A stretch of DNA of 64,000 nucleotides from Amoebophrya sp. A120 (GCA_905178155.1 CAJINV010000017.1:984722-1048721); one strand, 5' to 3'. Positions 36,560 to 48,352 are shown, counted from the stretch's first letter. Program-made: numbers and translations. Notes: generated by a model from the sequence alone, not told the origin.

Positions 36560-39500
36560 ATGCTCTTCGTCGTCAACTTGAACCCGCAGGACGCCCCGGC
36601 GCTGGGGCCCCTGCTGGGGTGCTGTCTCGGGCCCGAAGAGCAGCAGATTACGTACCGCGTGAGCAACTGGCTCTACGAGTTGGGCGTTCGACCGGATTTT
36701 GAGTCCTGGACCAGGTCCACGGACCACTTGCATAAGGTATAAGAACGGGGTCACAAAATGTCCGACTAAGTCCTCGGGGGACCTGCGTCCCACCCAGCCG
36801 GGTGGGCCTTAGGTCCCCTGTCCCAATAATTAAGTTATATATGACTCCGCCACAGCTCGCGTCCGCCCATATTGTTTTCTCGCCGTTCGCCTTGTCGGTG
36901 TAAATCTGTATTAGAGTCTTGCACTATTGTACTTGTGCCTCCATTTGTCGCTATTTATCCAAGAAAAGAGCTTATTTGATGGTTGGTGTAAATCTGTGAC
37001 GCAGAAAATGCACAACTGTTTCACAGGAAACTGCAGAAACACTTTTGCATTTTCCGCATCACAGGTCCCTTTTGCGTAAAAAGAGCTTTGCATTTTCTGC
37101 ATCACAGATTTAACCCACAACAAAGCATTTTTCTTGGATAAGTGCAGTGCACAAATCTTCTTTCTTGGATAAGTGCAGCAGTGCACAAATACAATAATAC
37201 ATAAAGCTACTGCGTCACAGATTGACACCCACAAAAAAGAACGGCGAGAAAACTGGAACGGACGGACGCGAGCTGTGGCGCATTCATAGCTTAGCTCTAT
37301 ATTGGGACAGGGGACCTAAGGCCCACCCGACTGGGTGGGTCGCAGGTCCCCCGAGGACTTAATCGGACATTTTGTGACCCCGTTCTAATTAAAAGTAGAT
37401 AAAGAAAAACTACATGTTTGATTTGATTTGATTTGGCGTAGCTGCGCTTGTAGATGAAGATGTAGTGAGAGTGTGACTGGTTCTTGTGCATGCTCGCGCA
37501 TTTACAAAATTTCGATCTCTTGTTTGTCGTCGCTGCGTGTCAATCATCATGAGAACGTCCAACACGATCACCGTTTATTGACGGAAACGCTCTACTTCAA
37601 TCAGGTCCTGCAGTCGTGGCTTTCGCACCTGCCGTCCGGGCACCCGCTGGAGCGCGACAAGGCCAGTATGATGAAGATGCAGGTTATCCAGGAAAAAACA
37701 CCCATCCCCATCCATTTTTTGTATGAGAAATAGTGGAGTTTATGCATGTTTTGCACGACAAATTGGCTGCGGGTGGGTGTTTTTTCCTGGATACGTGTCC
37801 AGGCGGTCACCGTGCGGCGCCGCGGATTTCCCACCGTCTGCGCGGTGGGATTCGGAAAAACGAAAATGGACGTGCAGACCGCAGCCAGGTTGGCGTTGTC
37901 CGTGGAAGCTGCCATGGCGTACGACGCAACCAACCTGAGCGAGTTGGACCCCTCCTTTCAGCAGCTGGTTTCCCAGGGGCGGCTGGTCCGGCAGCAATCC
38001 ATCATGGCCAGCGAGAACTACCACGGGCACGGAGCCGATTTAATCACGACGTCCAGTATGGGCATGCTCATGGGCGCCGGCGGTGGGAACAATGCAAATG
38101 GAAACGGTGCTGGGGGAAAGAACGGAAATGGAAAGAAATATCCACCTGTACTCGCGAATAAAAGCTCGGGAAACCCTTTCACACGTACTTTTGGTGCCAA
38201 AGAAGAACGCCGTGAATTGCAATGCAACACGTTGCTGCTTGTTGATCTGACGGTTTTTTGTCTCAAGGGGAAGTACAAGTAGGCAGTGGTGCACTAAGTT
38301 GTGCGTGCGGCTGCTCTTAATATCTATTTGCATTTTTTCGTGCGTCGTGGTCGTGTGCGGTATAATAACCAGAGGTTTTTATTGATTTTGCGATGCATAG
38401 GCGCAAGAACCAGCTCATGTCATCTCCGGCGCCGAATAGCTCGAACGGAAGTAACACAACAAACTCGGGAAAGAAGCCGTATTTTTTCGGGGACAACGAC
38501 CCTAGGTTCGCCGGAAAAGGCTCCGGCATGCTGAATAAAGGCGGTGGAGCTGGTGCACCAAATACATCAAATAGGCTAAACGTCGACGAGGAGCAGATTC
38601 TGCCCGGAGTGAGCCGCAGCGGCAAACATTTGAAGTCGCCCCCACCGCCGGGCATGACGGTGAACCAGCAGCACCAGCACGCGGGGAACAAAAAAGGTTC
38701 CCTGTCTGCCGCCCGCGACGCCCGCGAGTTTCACCCGCAGGGGTTGGCTGGCGCCGGTGGTGCGGCCCCTGGACAGCAGTTCTACGATCCGTCTGCCACG
38801 TCGACCTCGTCTGGCAGCCAACCGCGGGCGAGCGCGCAGCCGTTCTATCCCGCCGGCATGGGCGGCGGGCCACATGGGCATCACGGAGGTGCCGCTGCTG
38901 GAGAGGGACCACCCGCATCTTCTCCGCAGGGGTTTGAGGACGCCATGGGGTTCCACAAACCAGGATCTGCCGGTGGTATGCTTTACGGCGGCGCAGGAGC
39001 GGCGGGACCACAACCGGGCGACGCGGACGGAAACCAGCACGGGTTCAACCAGTATAACCAGCAGTACAATGATATCAGCATCAATAATTACTACATTCAC
39101 AACCAAGTCAACAACACCGTACATTGCTACAACCCCATGGCCGGTGGGAGCGGAGCCGGAAGCGGCGACGCGGCCGGAGCTGCCTCGGGCTCGTACCTCT
39201 TATTTTTGTTTTTACTTTTTTCCATTGTGTGCTTGATATGTTGTGTCGTGGTATTCCTCTCTCCTTGTTTGGTCTTGGTCATGATGATGTCGTCGCAAAT
39301 TATGTTGTCCGCGACCAGCAGTGTCGTAAATTATGATGAAGATGATATGATTTAGAATTTAAACAATGCACAATGAATAAGACACAGCCTGGTGCGTACG
39401 TATTGGTATTGACCACACAAGAAAAAACAACACGTACAGGTACAGTAGCTATTCCGCGGGCGCCCAGCCTTTCATTCCGCTTTCGGAGCAGGGGCAGTTT

Positions 39501-42500
39501 TCGGCGGAGCACTACCTCGGACAGGCGGAATATGGGAGTGTCAGAGTTGAAATCGACAAAGTTGAAATAGCTTGTAATGCATAAAATGGATACCAGTTGC
39601 AAGCCCAATTTGTAAGCGGCGCATGACAAATTTCGCAACCGTATAAATCCAGTTTGTCATGCTGTTTTGGCACAGAAGACTGCTTTTGTCATGCTCCTTT
39701 AGCAGCTCTTTCCCAAACCCTAAATAGGCTCACAATCTGCCTCACTTGCCATCCCGGCAAGACAGGCACTTCATGCCTTGCAGTTTCTGCATGAGAAATT
39801 ATTTCAACTTTGTCGATTTCAATCCTGACGCTTCCATACGGAAACGGACAATCTGATGTTTTACGACCCCTTATCCTGAGTAAAAACGTACCCACACCAT
39901 AGTTGTCATGCAAATCTGCATGCTTAAAATGTTTCTCATGCGGAGCCCCATGAGAAGCATTTTCTAATGGTGTTTTGAAACTTGTCATGCTCCAATCAGC
40001 ATGAGAGACTAGATCTGTAATGCTGCTGAACTAGCTCAAACAGCACTACACTACGCGTCCAAATTTGTCATGCGAAACAGCCAAAGCTTGTGGATTTGTC
40101 TAGCCGATTCCCCATTTTGACTATGGGGTGGGTACGTTTTTACATAGGATACCCCTCGTCCGAGTACCACCCGGGTAGCCTGCAGCACCAGCTGTCCGGG
40201 GGCAATAGCGATAACTTCCACGACGCTGCTGGAGGCAATAATAACGACCCAGAATCGACGGAGGAGAACCACGTGGGCAATACCGTCCTTGACCGGTTCT
40301 GCGAAAACCTCCAGAATTCCGTATTGCATCGAATAATCTTCCCTCCCCATTATATTGAAAACGCATCCGTCTGAGCACTTGTGATGCAGATTTGTGACCA
40401 CAAATCGCGCCTGTCTTGCAGGAAGCCAAGTAGTGCAGGCTGTCCGCCGCCTTATGCAGGCGACTTGTAACGCAAACGCTGTAGGGACTAGTATGCACAG
40501 GGCAGCCGTCCACCATGCAGCTAGGTGCCTACACAAAAAGGCCCCTGCCTAGGCTTGTGATCTGCGTGCAGTTCTCTACTGCAAGACAAATCTGATTTGT
40601 GTACGCAACTCCAGCGTCGCGTCGGATCTCCTTCTCGATATGGAGAAGGGGGAGCTTTCCTTTTGATATTCCGCGGTCACCGGACGCGCCCCTCCGGGCC
40701 TGAACCTAGACACTGCCGGGATCAAGTCCTCTACGTCTGAGGAAGAGGAACAAGAGGATCCGCACACGCTGCAAGTTCTAAACATGTTCGGGGACTTTGG
40801 AGGCGGCGTTAGTACAACAACTACCGCAGGCGCAAACAAGAACAAAAGTGGAAACAAGAATAAGGATAGCACCGCTTCCGGTGTCAGCAGAGCTTCGAAA
40901 GACCACCAGAAGAAAGCGAAGAAGCAGAAGCTGTACGATCAACAGTCCGAATTATCGAAGTCGTCTTATGGCACGATGAGTGATGAAAGGGAAAACACCG
41001 TGTCGAAAGCCGTTCCGTCGTTCCTAAACTCCATCACGGGCGGCTCGTATATTGGCGGGACCGCTACAAACTCCAAAAATAAGGTGAAGAAGCAAGAAAG
41101 CACGAGTTTGGTGACTGCGCTCCTGCAAGCCGAAGAGGAAGACGCGGATTTGAGCCCGATATGCATGAGAGCAAAAGTATCGTACTAGTACCAATTGCAT
41201 CCATTTTTTTTTTTTTTTAGGTGAAAAATTCGAAGAGGACTCTTGTCAGCAGGACTTCCGAAGAGGACTTTTGTCACAGAGGACCTTCCGAAGGACGTTT
41301 GTCAGCAGGACTGAACTACCACTTCTAGTGCGATACTTTTTCAATGTATACCCCAGCTCGAGCGACAATGAGAACAATGATGAAAAGGACAACTATCTAT
41401 CGTCAGATGTTAACAAATTGTCCGACGAGGACGCACTATCCAGCTCAGATGACGACGAAGATAACACCTACAAACATTCCAACCGGAGTTCCGTTCGGGG
41501 GCGGGGTGCTGGAGTCCACAACAACTTTCGAGGTGGAGGTGGACATCTACGTGGGGACACCAGAAACAACATCAACAGCTACCGAGATGTTGGGTCGTAC
41601 AACTATGGGGAGTTAGAAGATACCGTCGACCCCCGAGATTTGGTGGACGACACGCGCGTCCGGAGGAGACTTTCTCGTCGCGAAAGCGACGAGTGGTGCG
41701 GGGCCGACGGAAGTAGAAGTGGAAATCAACAGCAGAACAGCAATAGTAGAAATAACGGTGTACTGCCAAAAAGTTCCCCGACCACGACCGGAGGCACGAA
41801 CAATAACAAGTCCTCTCGGGGGTCGAAAAGAGAAAATCTAAATCAGCGAGATAGCCATAATGCGAAGTCTCTGCTGATGCAACTCGAGCAGTCAGGGACA
41901 AACAACGGTAGGAAGGCGTATGGCTCGAACTCCGGAAAAAAGGAGCGAGGCGGGTACAACAATCATGGCGGGGGTATCAGCGCAGGAGCCTTCGGAGGTA
42001 ATATAGCGGATAATCTTCACTACGGTCCTGGCTCTTCCCCTCTCGAAGACGGCTCGTCGTACGCTGCTCCCCATCAACGTCACGGGAATATTAACAACCG
42101 ACCGGGATACGAACTGAACTACGACTATGAGAACAATAACTACGACAACGAGCAGGAGCTAAACAATTACAACTACAATCCGAACAAGCTTTCTGGTGTG
42201 AAGAAGCACACCTCCGCGAAGGGCATGAATAACAATAATAAACAGGGTACTACTAGGGGCAGCACTAACAACAGCAATAAACCCAACAACTCCTATAATA
42301 ACTGGGAGGAGCAGTCGCAGGCCTCCTCTGCGTTTTCAGGAAATCGAAACAACAAGATGCAGCACCGAGGCGGAAACGGCAACGCGGCGGGAGGTGGTCC
42401 TCTGCAAGAAATGAATAACTTCGAAGAGTCCAACTGGGCTCGGGAATCCGTGGACCGAGAAATGCAGGACTGGATGACGCAAAACAACCTTCAGCATCTC

Positions 42501-45238
42501 CGGAACGCAGCCGCAACCGGATCGGTGTCCGCCTCCGCCGCTGCGGCAGCGGCCGCAGTGGTAGTAGGACAAGACTACGCGTTTCCCAGTACGGCAGAGA
42601 TGCCGTTTTTCACCTACGCTGACGCAATCAAGGAGAAGCAGCGCGCAGCGGAAGCGGCTGGGGAGAAACCGAAGCTGGTGATTGCTCCCGCACCGAGCAG
42701 TAGTAGTGCTAACAACGCTCCTCCTGTTTCGGCGGTAGGTCAGGTGGCTCCTGCGAAGTCCGGACCTCCCACCCGGGCGCCGCCGAAGCAGCAGGCAGCA
42801 GCTGGGGTGGTTACAACCACTTCCTCGTCTGGTGCCGTCGGGCCCCCTTCCCGACTTGCACCCCCGCCGGCGATTTCGCCGCCAACCGCGGAGAATGTTC
42901 CCAGTTTGAGCGGACTTCCAGTTGTGAAGCAAACGTCGAAAACCGCCGTGATTATGTCTACCACCTCCGGCGCAAGCTCCTCCGGCTCCGCAAGTTACGA
43001 GGAGGTGGCCATCGGGTCTGCGCACGCGAGCGCGCAACAGAAACTGGAGAAAAAACAGATTATCTTGGAGGACGGCCGGGTGCTCGACACGCTGGAGGTG
43101 ATATCAGAGTGCACAAGAACCTATCTATGATTCCCCGTCGTGTCTGTCGTCCCGCATTTTTTGTCATGCAAAAATGCGAATGAATCGGAATCCTGTGCCT
43201 GTCTGGCTGTGGGCCTTTCGGCCATGCTTGCATATGCGGGACAAGTTCTGAAGGAGGCACTCCAAGGCCAAACTGCAGTAATACAACATTTTGGGCATGG
43301 ATTGGTAATGCAAGGGCAGTACTTATTTTCTTGAGATGGTTTCTGTTGCTAGAAATTCAAATTATTTAAGTATGCACTTCAAGAATAATAAATGAGTGGG
43401 ACGCTGCTGGCACCATGACCGGGGAACAAGTTAGTTGTTGTGCACCCTCATAGTTGATGCGAAGCCAGGCGACTGCGACCTACGCGGACATCGAGCTAGA
43501 GGCACTTACCAGTGCGGCGTTTGTGGAACAGGAGCAGAAACGAATGAAAGAGCAGCACCAGCAGAACGGAGGAGCTGCAGCTTCGACGAGTAAAAGTACG
43601 AATAACAAAAATGGCGATCATAAAAAGAACCCGAACACATCAGGATCATCATCGACATCAACTGCAAATAAAGCCACGAGTAAAAAAGAAGAGGTAATGA
43701 ACGACGCCCGGGGCGGCGGGTCCTCTCCGTCTCTGCTGGGCCAGCTGATTTCGGAACAAGAGAACATCGAGGAAGAATCCACTGCGCACCTAGAGCGGGA
43801 ACTCAACATGGCCCTCCCTTTACCTCCGTCCCGGAGCCAGATGCTCGACGTGTACCAAGCAAAAAAGTAAGTGTTGACGGTAACGGTTTTGCTTTTGAGG
43901 TACTTATTGCAGACATGCATGACAAATTTTCGCTATCATGCATGCTATGCAATACAAATTTAGGCATGATAATATTTCTCGTGCATTTCTGCATGCCAAA
44001 TTCCGTGAACGCTCTAGCACTTTTTGGTGTGATAATGTGATCCGCGAGAACAAGGTTGAGGTCGCACCACCGATGGATTTGTCGCGGTTTCTGCACGACC
44101 CGGTGCAGCTCTACGGACGCAGCAACGCCTACCAAAAGAAGTTAGATCAATACGGACCGGATTACAGCAGCTACTGTCGAGTGGAGTTGTTTCGCGCCAA
44201 AAATAACGACCGCGAAGGCCCGGCTTCCTCGAAGGAAACTACCACTGCAAAGGAGATGTTGAAGCAGACAGTCGGGAAGCAGACAGGCAAAACTAGATCA
44301 GTCGGAGGCAGCACCAGAGGTGCAGCAGCACCACAGGTTGAGGACGGCTCGGGCTCCGGCCCTCCAAGCGAAACCGGATCGCGGAAACCCAGCACCGAGA
44401 GCGCTTTACGTGGTGGAAATACAGCTGCGAACGGCAAGAACTCTACTTCTTCTGCGGCGATGCTACGACGTGGCGATAAGAAGCTCTCGAATACTAGTGG
44501 TAAAACGAATAGTAGTACCGGCATCAACTCATCGTCGGAACAACGACCGCAGTCGATCAGTAGTATCCAAGGCACAACATCAAGCCTCGTATTCATATGA
44601 GATGCTGTCTTGCATGACAAAAGATCCACTCAGTCTACTCAAGTAGGCAAATCACCACTGCAAAAAATAAATCCGCTTTTTACCACGACCTTGACGTCGA
44701 ACATTATTTCGATCTTCAGGCAGCATCTCATACGAGTGCGACAGTAATGATTTTGTAGAAATGCATAAGCAAGAAAGAAGAACGAAAGATGAAACAGAAG
44801 GAAAGGGACCTGCAGATCGCAGATAATCGGGTGGCATTGGAGAAGAGCTCCTTGCTCACGCTCGCCATTCGGTTTTTCCTCGAGAAGCCGCCGCAATGGT
44901 TTTGGCCCTTCGTGTATCGAGGAGAAAAACTGAGACGTCAGTGTACTATGTGTCTCGGAGTCGTGCCAGGAGCGTGTTGCCAATAAATTTGGTCTGCACG
45001 ACGACTTTGACAGAGGAAGCCTGTTATGCGCAGCCAGTATGTGAAAGCACATATGAAATAGATGAGGATGTTGTCGTCCATGGCTTGCCCGCAATACAAG
45101 TGTATAATACGTTGCGTTCTCTCCTGCATGACAGACCACTTACACCTAGCGTCAGTTTTTTCCTTGGATATCGTTCTGGGGATTTTGTTGTGCTACATCC
45201 TCAGCGAGCCGGGAGAAGATGAACCGGATATGAGATGA
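36560..45238 (+). CDS. Large 13-exon low-complexity protein with C-terminal membrane segment, function unknown
   Basis: Exons: up to 36736, 37605-37682, 37803-38272, 38401-39192, 39446-39530, 39844-39871, 40157-40321, 40674-41159, 41356-43101, 43458-43852, 44040-44563, 44773-44914 and 45176-45238. Counted from 36053 the exon sum is 5,658 bases, divisible by three; from the first in-frame ATG (36560) it gives 1,716 residues. Nine of the twelve introns are introners, one holds a TIR transposon, and the rest are GT-AG. The N-terminal part is compact (YRVSNWLYELGVRPDFESWT; LALSVEAAMAYDATNLSELD). The centre is rich in Asn, Gly, Ser and Gln. The C-terminus has a basic coiled segment (KKEERKMKQKERDLQIAD) followed by a hydrophobic stretch assembled across an introner (WFWPFV + LGILLCYILSEP), probably a membrane helix. 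I recognise no family. The true start may lie in an upstream exon. Confidence 0.7.
36743..37385. mobile_element. Non-autonomous TIR element, PIF/Harbinger-like, 643 bp
   Basis: TIRs of about 150 bp with some mismatches, starting GAACGGGGTCACAAAATG. Flanked by the 3-bp duplication TAA (36740-36742 and 37386-37388). Each TIR holds a hairpin (arms GGGGACCT...CCCACCC and GGGTGGG...AGGTCCCC). The centre carries repeated units such as GCATTTTCTGCATCACAG and TCTTGGATAAGTGCAG. It lies six bases into the intron that starts at 36737. No coding capacity. Confidence 0.8.
37685..37793 (+). mobile_element. Introner B1 (family B), also readable as a GT-AG intron
   Basis: 109 bp. TIRs of about 25 bp beginning TATCCAGGAAAAAACACCC. 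Flanks CAGGT (37680-37684) and CGTGT (37794-37798) match at three of five bases. Precise excision gives ATG CAG GTC CAG GCG. A GT-AG intron 37683-37802 gives ATG CAG GCG. Both stay in frame. Confidence 0.8.
39531..39838 (+). mobile_element. Introner A4 (family A)
   Basis: 308 bp, TIRs about 40 bp, starting TATGGGAGTGTCAGAG and ending GCTTCCATA. Perfect TSD CGGAA (39526-39530, 39839-39843). Excision joins CAG GCG GAA to ACG GAC AAT. No GT-AG option. Interior has repeated GTCATGC motifs and is closely similar to A2 and A3. Confidence 0.9.
39872..40151 (+). mobile_element. Introner C1 (family C)
   Basis: 280 bp, TIRs of about 31 bp starting TATCCTGAGTAAAAACGT. Perfect TSD CCCCT (39867-39871, 40152-40156). 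Precise excision gives GAC CCC TCG TCC GAG, in frame. Separated from introner A4 by only 33 bases, so the intervening exon contributes 28 bases. Confidence 0.9.
40322..40668 (+). mobile_element. Introner G (divergent family)
   Basis: 347 bp, starting TATTGCATC and ending TTTTGATA. Perfect TSD TTCCG (40317-40321, 40669-40673). TIR similarity is weak. Precise excision joins CAG AAT TCC G to CG GTC ACC GGA in frame, adding 165 residues of open frame downstream. No AG is available at the 3' end. Confidence 0.75.
41160..41350 (+). mobile_element. Introner F2 (family F)
   Basis: 191 bp. Left end TATGCATGAGAGCAAAAGTA; the right end reversed is TATACATTGAAAAAGTATCG. TSD CCCGA/CCCCA (41155-41159, 41351-41355; 4 of 5). 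Excision gives AGC CCG AGC TCG AGC GAC in frame. Contains a T-run and a short internal tandem repeat. Confidence 0.8.
41232..41320. repeat. Short tandem repeat inside introner F2
   Basis: Three to four imperfect copies of a unit of about 26 bp related to GAAGAGGACTTTTGTCAGCA, within a non-coding introner interior. Confidence 0.6.
43102..43452 (+). mobile_element. Introner H, with TSD-supplied GT-AG ends
   Basis: 351 bp. Left TIR TATCAGAGTGCACAAGAAC; the right end reversed is TATGAGGGTGCACAACAAC. TSD GGTGA/GTTGA (43097-43101, 43453-43457). Precise excision gives CTG GAG GTG ATG CGA. Sliding the cut into the TSD gives a GT-AG intron (GTGATATC...CTCATAG) with CTG GAG TTG ATG, also in frame. Confidence 0.8.
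43853..44034 (+). mobile_element. Introner I
   Basis: 182 bp. Left end TACCAAGCAAAAAAGT; the right end reversed is TATCACACCAAAAAGTGC. TSD ACGTG/ATGTG (43848-43852, 44035-44039; 4 of 5). Excision joins CTC GAC GTG to ATC CGC GAG in frame. Contains GCATGACAAA and related motifs. Confidence 0.75.
44564..44767 (+). mobile_element. Introner J
   Basis: 204 bp. Left end TATCCAAGGCACAACAT; the right end reversed starts TATGCATTTCTACAAAATC; a stronger inverted repeat around CATATGAGATGCTG lies further in. Flanks AGTAG/AGCAA match at three of five. Removal with one flank gives ATC AGT AGG AAA GAA, in frame with the next exon. Confidence 0.65.
44915..45170 (+). mobile_element. Introner K
   Basis: 256 bp. 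Left end TATCGAGGAGAAAAACTGA; the right end reversed is TATCCAAGGAAAAAACTGA. TSD TCGTG/TCGTT (44910-44914, 45171-45175). Excision fuses ...FWPFV to LGILLCYIL, completing a hydrophobic helix. Confidence 0.75.
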
Positions 45239-48200
45239 GTGCACAACCGCTACTTCACCTTGTACCCCTCACTTCCATTTCCTTTTTTCATGGGCAGTCA
45301 ATTAATATCCAGCCGCATTCAACAAGAGGCACAACTGTCTGCATGACAAATTTCAGATCATGAAGCGGCCCACACACAAGTAGAACTACAGCGCGGAGCA
45401 GACACTTGTCTTCATTCACAGGGTCCATTACTTATTTCATCACTACTCTTGCCGCTATTCCACCTATTGCTGTAGTTGGTGTTGATGTTCATGCCTTTTC
45501 TTTTAAAATGAGTACTAGCGGGGGATGTCGAAGTTTGCGCTCGCATAATTTCGGAGACGAGAGATGTTGTAAGACAGGGCAGCTGGAGAAAATATAACTG
45601 ATGTGGAAGAAAGTCAATGTGTACGAAACGGGAACAGGAAAAGGTACTTACGACCTACACGGCTCTCAGCACTTTTTCCTTCGTCCATATCAAAGTGGTT
45701 CCTCGTTGAATCGATCTGCACGAGTTTCAGTTTGGATTTTTCGCGCTGCGTACCTCAATTTATGTTGAAGGACTATGACTATGACACAATAACTGTAGTT
45801 GCAACAATTTTTACCTGCAAACTGAAACTATCGCGACTTCATCTACTACTAGGTGCTGGTGACGTAACCCGCCAAAGCAGAGCATCCCGCCCTGCTTCCC
45901 GACCTACAGTTGTATTGTTTGTTGCAGTTGTTGTGCTGGCTGCTCTCGCACTAACATCATCGGATCGAGGACTGCGTCGACCTGTATTCTTTTGGACAGT
46001 TTGTGTTTGATCATGAAATTGGAGATGCTACAGTGGCAGCGCGAAGATTCACTGCTGCCTAAGTACCTTCTCCTCCAGATGATGAACTACAAGAAATGGC
46101 AAGAACTAGCACCGGTACGTGCGAGCAGATGGAAGACCGACGTCGAAAAATAATTGATTTCTTTAGGTGTTGTAAAAAAGAAATACTACTCGTGAAACTA
46201 CGGGACACGACTCTGTGGTCTCAGTAATATGATCAGCACATCACAAGATGTTGCCCTTGCCTTAATACAAAGTTTACACATTTTTTCGATTCAGTCATTC
46301 GTTCCTGCTACAAATCATGAGTCTTCATTATTTCGCTCGACTTGTAGTTCCAGCTTCATCTCGACGACGGCGATAGGCAAAACACCTGTTGCTTGTTGAC
46401 ACGATTGTTGCTCCAGCAGCCTCTGCTGCAAAAATCAGATCGGGATATCATACGGCCGGAAGAAGAGCATCATTTTCCTCGTCACAGCGTGATGTAACTT
46501 CAACAAACCTCCACAGTTATATCGCACTCCTGAGCTTCTACAACATCTGGGTTTTTTCCTTTTCTTCACTGAGCTTTCAAATATGTCAGCGATGAACTAG
46601 AATTACAGTCGACTTTTTCATACTTTTTTCTTGCCCGACGTACTACTAGGTAGCTTGCTAGAACTCACACTTTTGTGATGAAGCTCGGAGAGCCTTGTCG
46701 TACTAGTTTGAATGACGCTGTCGTACGGCCGCCTCTCCTTCAACAGAAAAGAACACACGCTTTGCAAAAACTGGTGCCGCAGTCTACTTTGTACGGCAGT
46801 GGACTACTAGCAGCGAGAGGAAAAACAAGCCACGACACGTTGATGAATCATCTGCGAAATGGAGGGAAAGAAAAATTTGCAGGAAACGAAAAAAACGCCT
46901 CTGCAGCTTCTATCTTCGTGCGATCGACGCAAGATCGTTTTATGATACAGCGATATGCTGGTGCTGCAACTGCACTCTACCTATCTAATGCACAATTCAT
47001 TGTACGGCCCAAGAGGAGCCAACAGGCTCGTCCTTTTGCCACGGCTTTGTTGAAATTTCAACTCTGTTTTACTCTTGCTTTTCTACCAATTGCCTGCTTC
47101 TCGCTTTCTCAATTTTTTTCTCGCAAAATTATTTCGCTACACAAAATTCCATCTTTAGTGTATTTTCCATTTTCATCAACGCAACTTTTCAATTCAAATA
47201 ACCCAATCGACGTTTTAACTCAGTCGCATCGTCAAAGACGCTCATTGGTGCGTTAGATGGATGGTGGTTAGCTTTGATATTTGTTCTGGCAAAAGCGTAT
47301 ATTTTACATCTAGAATGCAGCTACGGCTGATATGTAGACAAAGTAGGAAGCAGCTGCATTCTGTTCAGTCTTCACAATTTGATTACAAAAAACAACCGTA
47401 CTTTAGATTTGGCAATAGTGGTGCAGCGCTAGTATCTTCTAGTGAGAGCTACCGCTCATCTTACACAAGTGGAAAATGATCACTCTCCTCGACGGTATCG
47501 AAGTAGCAACTTTCCACTTGACACTTCGCTATATAGTTTACTTTTGGAAGAAATAGATCGAAGTGGAAGATCTGCGGGCTGTGCCTCATCTCAAGAGATC
47601 TTGTTTCACGCCGTCCGTGGTGCCTTTTTGCCACCCTTTCGAACAACAAGTGCGCGAGGATTTTTTTCGAAGAAGATCCAGCGGAAAGCACTTTATTTGT
47701 TTATCTTTTTACTGCGTTCGCGATCTGTTTCTTTTCCGTGCTCACGTGGTATGCATGTTCTTTTGCTTTTTGATGAAGTGGTAGACTGCAGCTGCCGCGA
47801 TCATACGTGGAGCTTCTATATCTTCGCTTCATTGATGCACCACTTCGACTTCCGATCTAATCGTGGTTTTGATTTCTGTGCATTTTTACGGACGGGGGTT
47901 AAAGTCGATGCAGCGACAGCGTATTAACGTTGACGACATCCCCTCGCTTCGTTCAAGAATTATGTTGGCGTCCAGTTCGTCCTCGTCGGCCTGCGTTGAA
48001 CTATTTTTTGTATTGCAAGAAGAGGAAGATAGTGTAGCCACACCAAGACCAAATACAATTTCAAACCAACGCCTTAGAGGAAGGAGTATCGTGCACCGGT
48101 GCTGCTGCTGGTTTCGGTTCGTTCCAACCGTTTCGAGACTAGCTACATGCATCGATATTAGGCTTGGGCGCAGCTCGGTAGTTCTACGTTGTTTTCAATC

Positions 48201-48352
48201 CTACTTCCGGTTCCGAGGTGGTTCTTCAAAACTACGATCTGTCTCATTAAGTAGATCTATTTAAATATTTTTATCACCTTGCGCTTGCCGATCCGTCTCC
48301 GTCGTTAACACCTTCTTTCTTAAAAGCAAGAAGCTCTCGTCGCAAAATCATC
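45239..48352. other. Long intergenic region without a supported gene
   Basis: 3.1 kb, AT-richer than the exons. An ORF from ATG 46678 to 47256 (about 192 residues, one hydrophobic stretch) and another at 47442-47927 exist, but their codon composition is like the surrounding non-coding DNA, so I do not call them. At about 45307-45360 a fragment resembling an introner end (TATCCAGCCGCATT, then CTGCATGACAAATTTC) has no visible partner end and may be a decayed copy. Confidence 0.35.

Noticed and set aside
39193-39357. Hydrophobic C-terminus (YLLFLFLLFSIVCLICC...) as membrane helices
   Set aside because: It is intron read-through after a phase-2 GT donor; the next exon at 39446 continues the frame.
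46678-47256. 192-codon ORF as a gene
   Set aside because: Base and codon composition match the surrounding non-coding DNA; no motif and no conserved start context.
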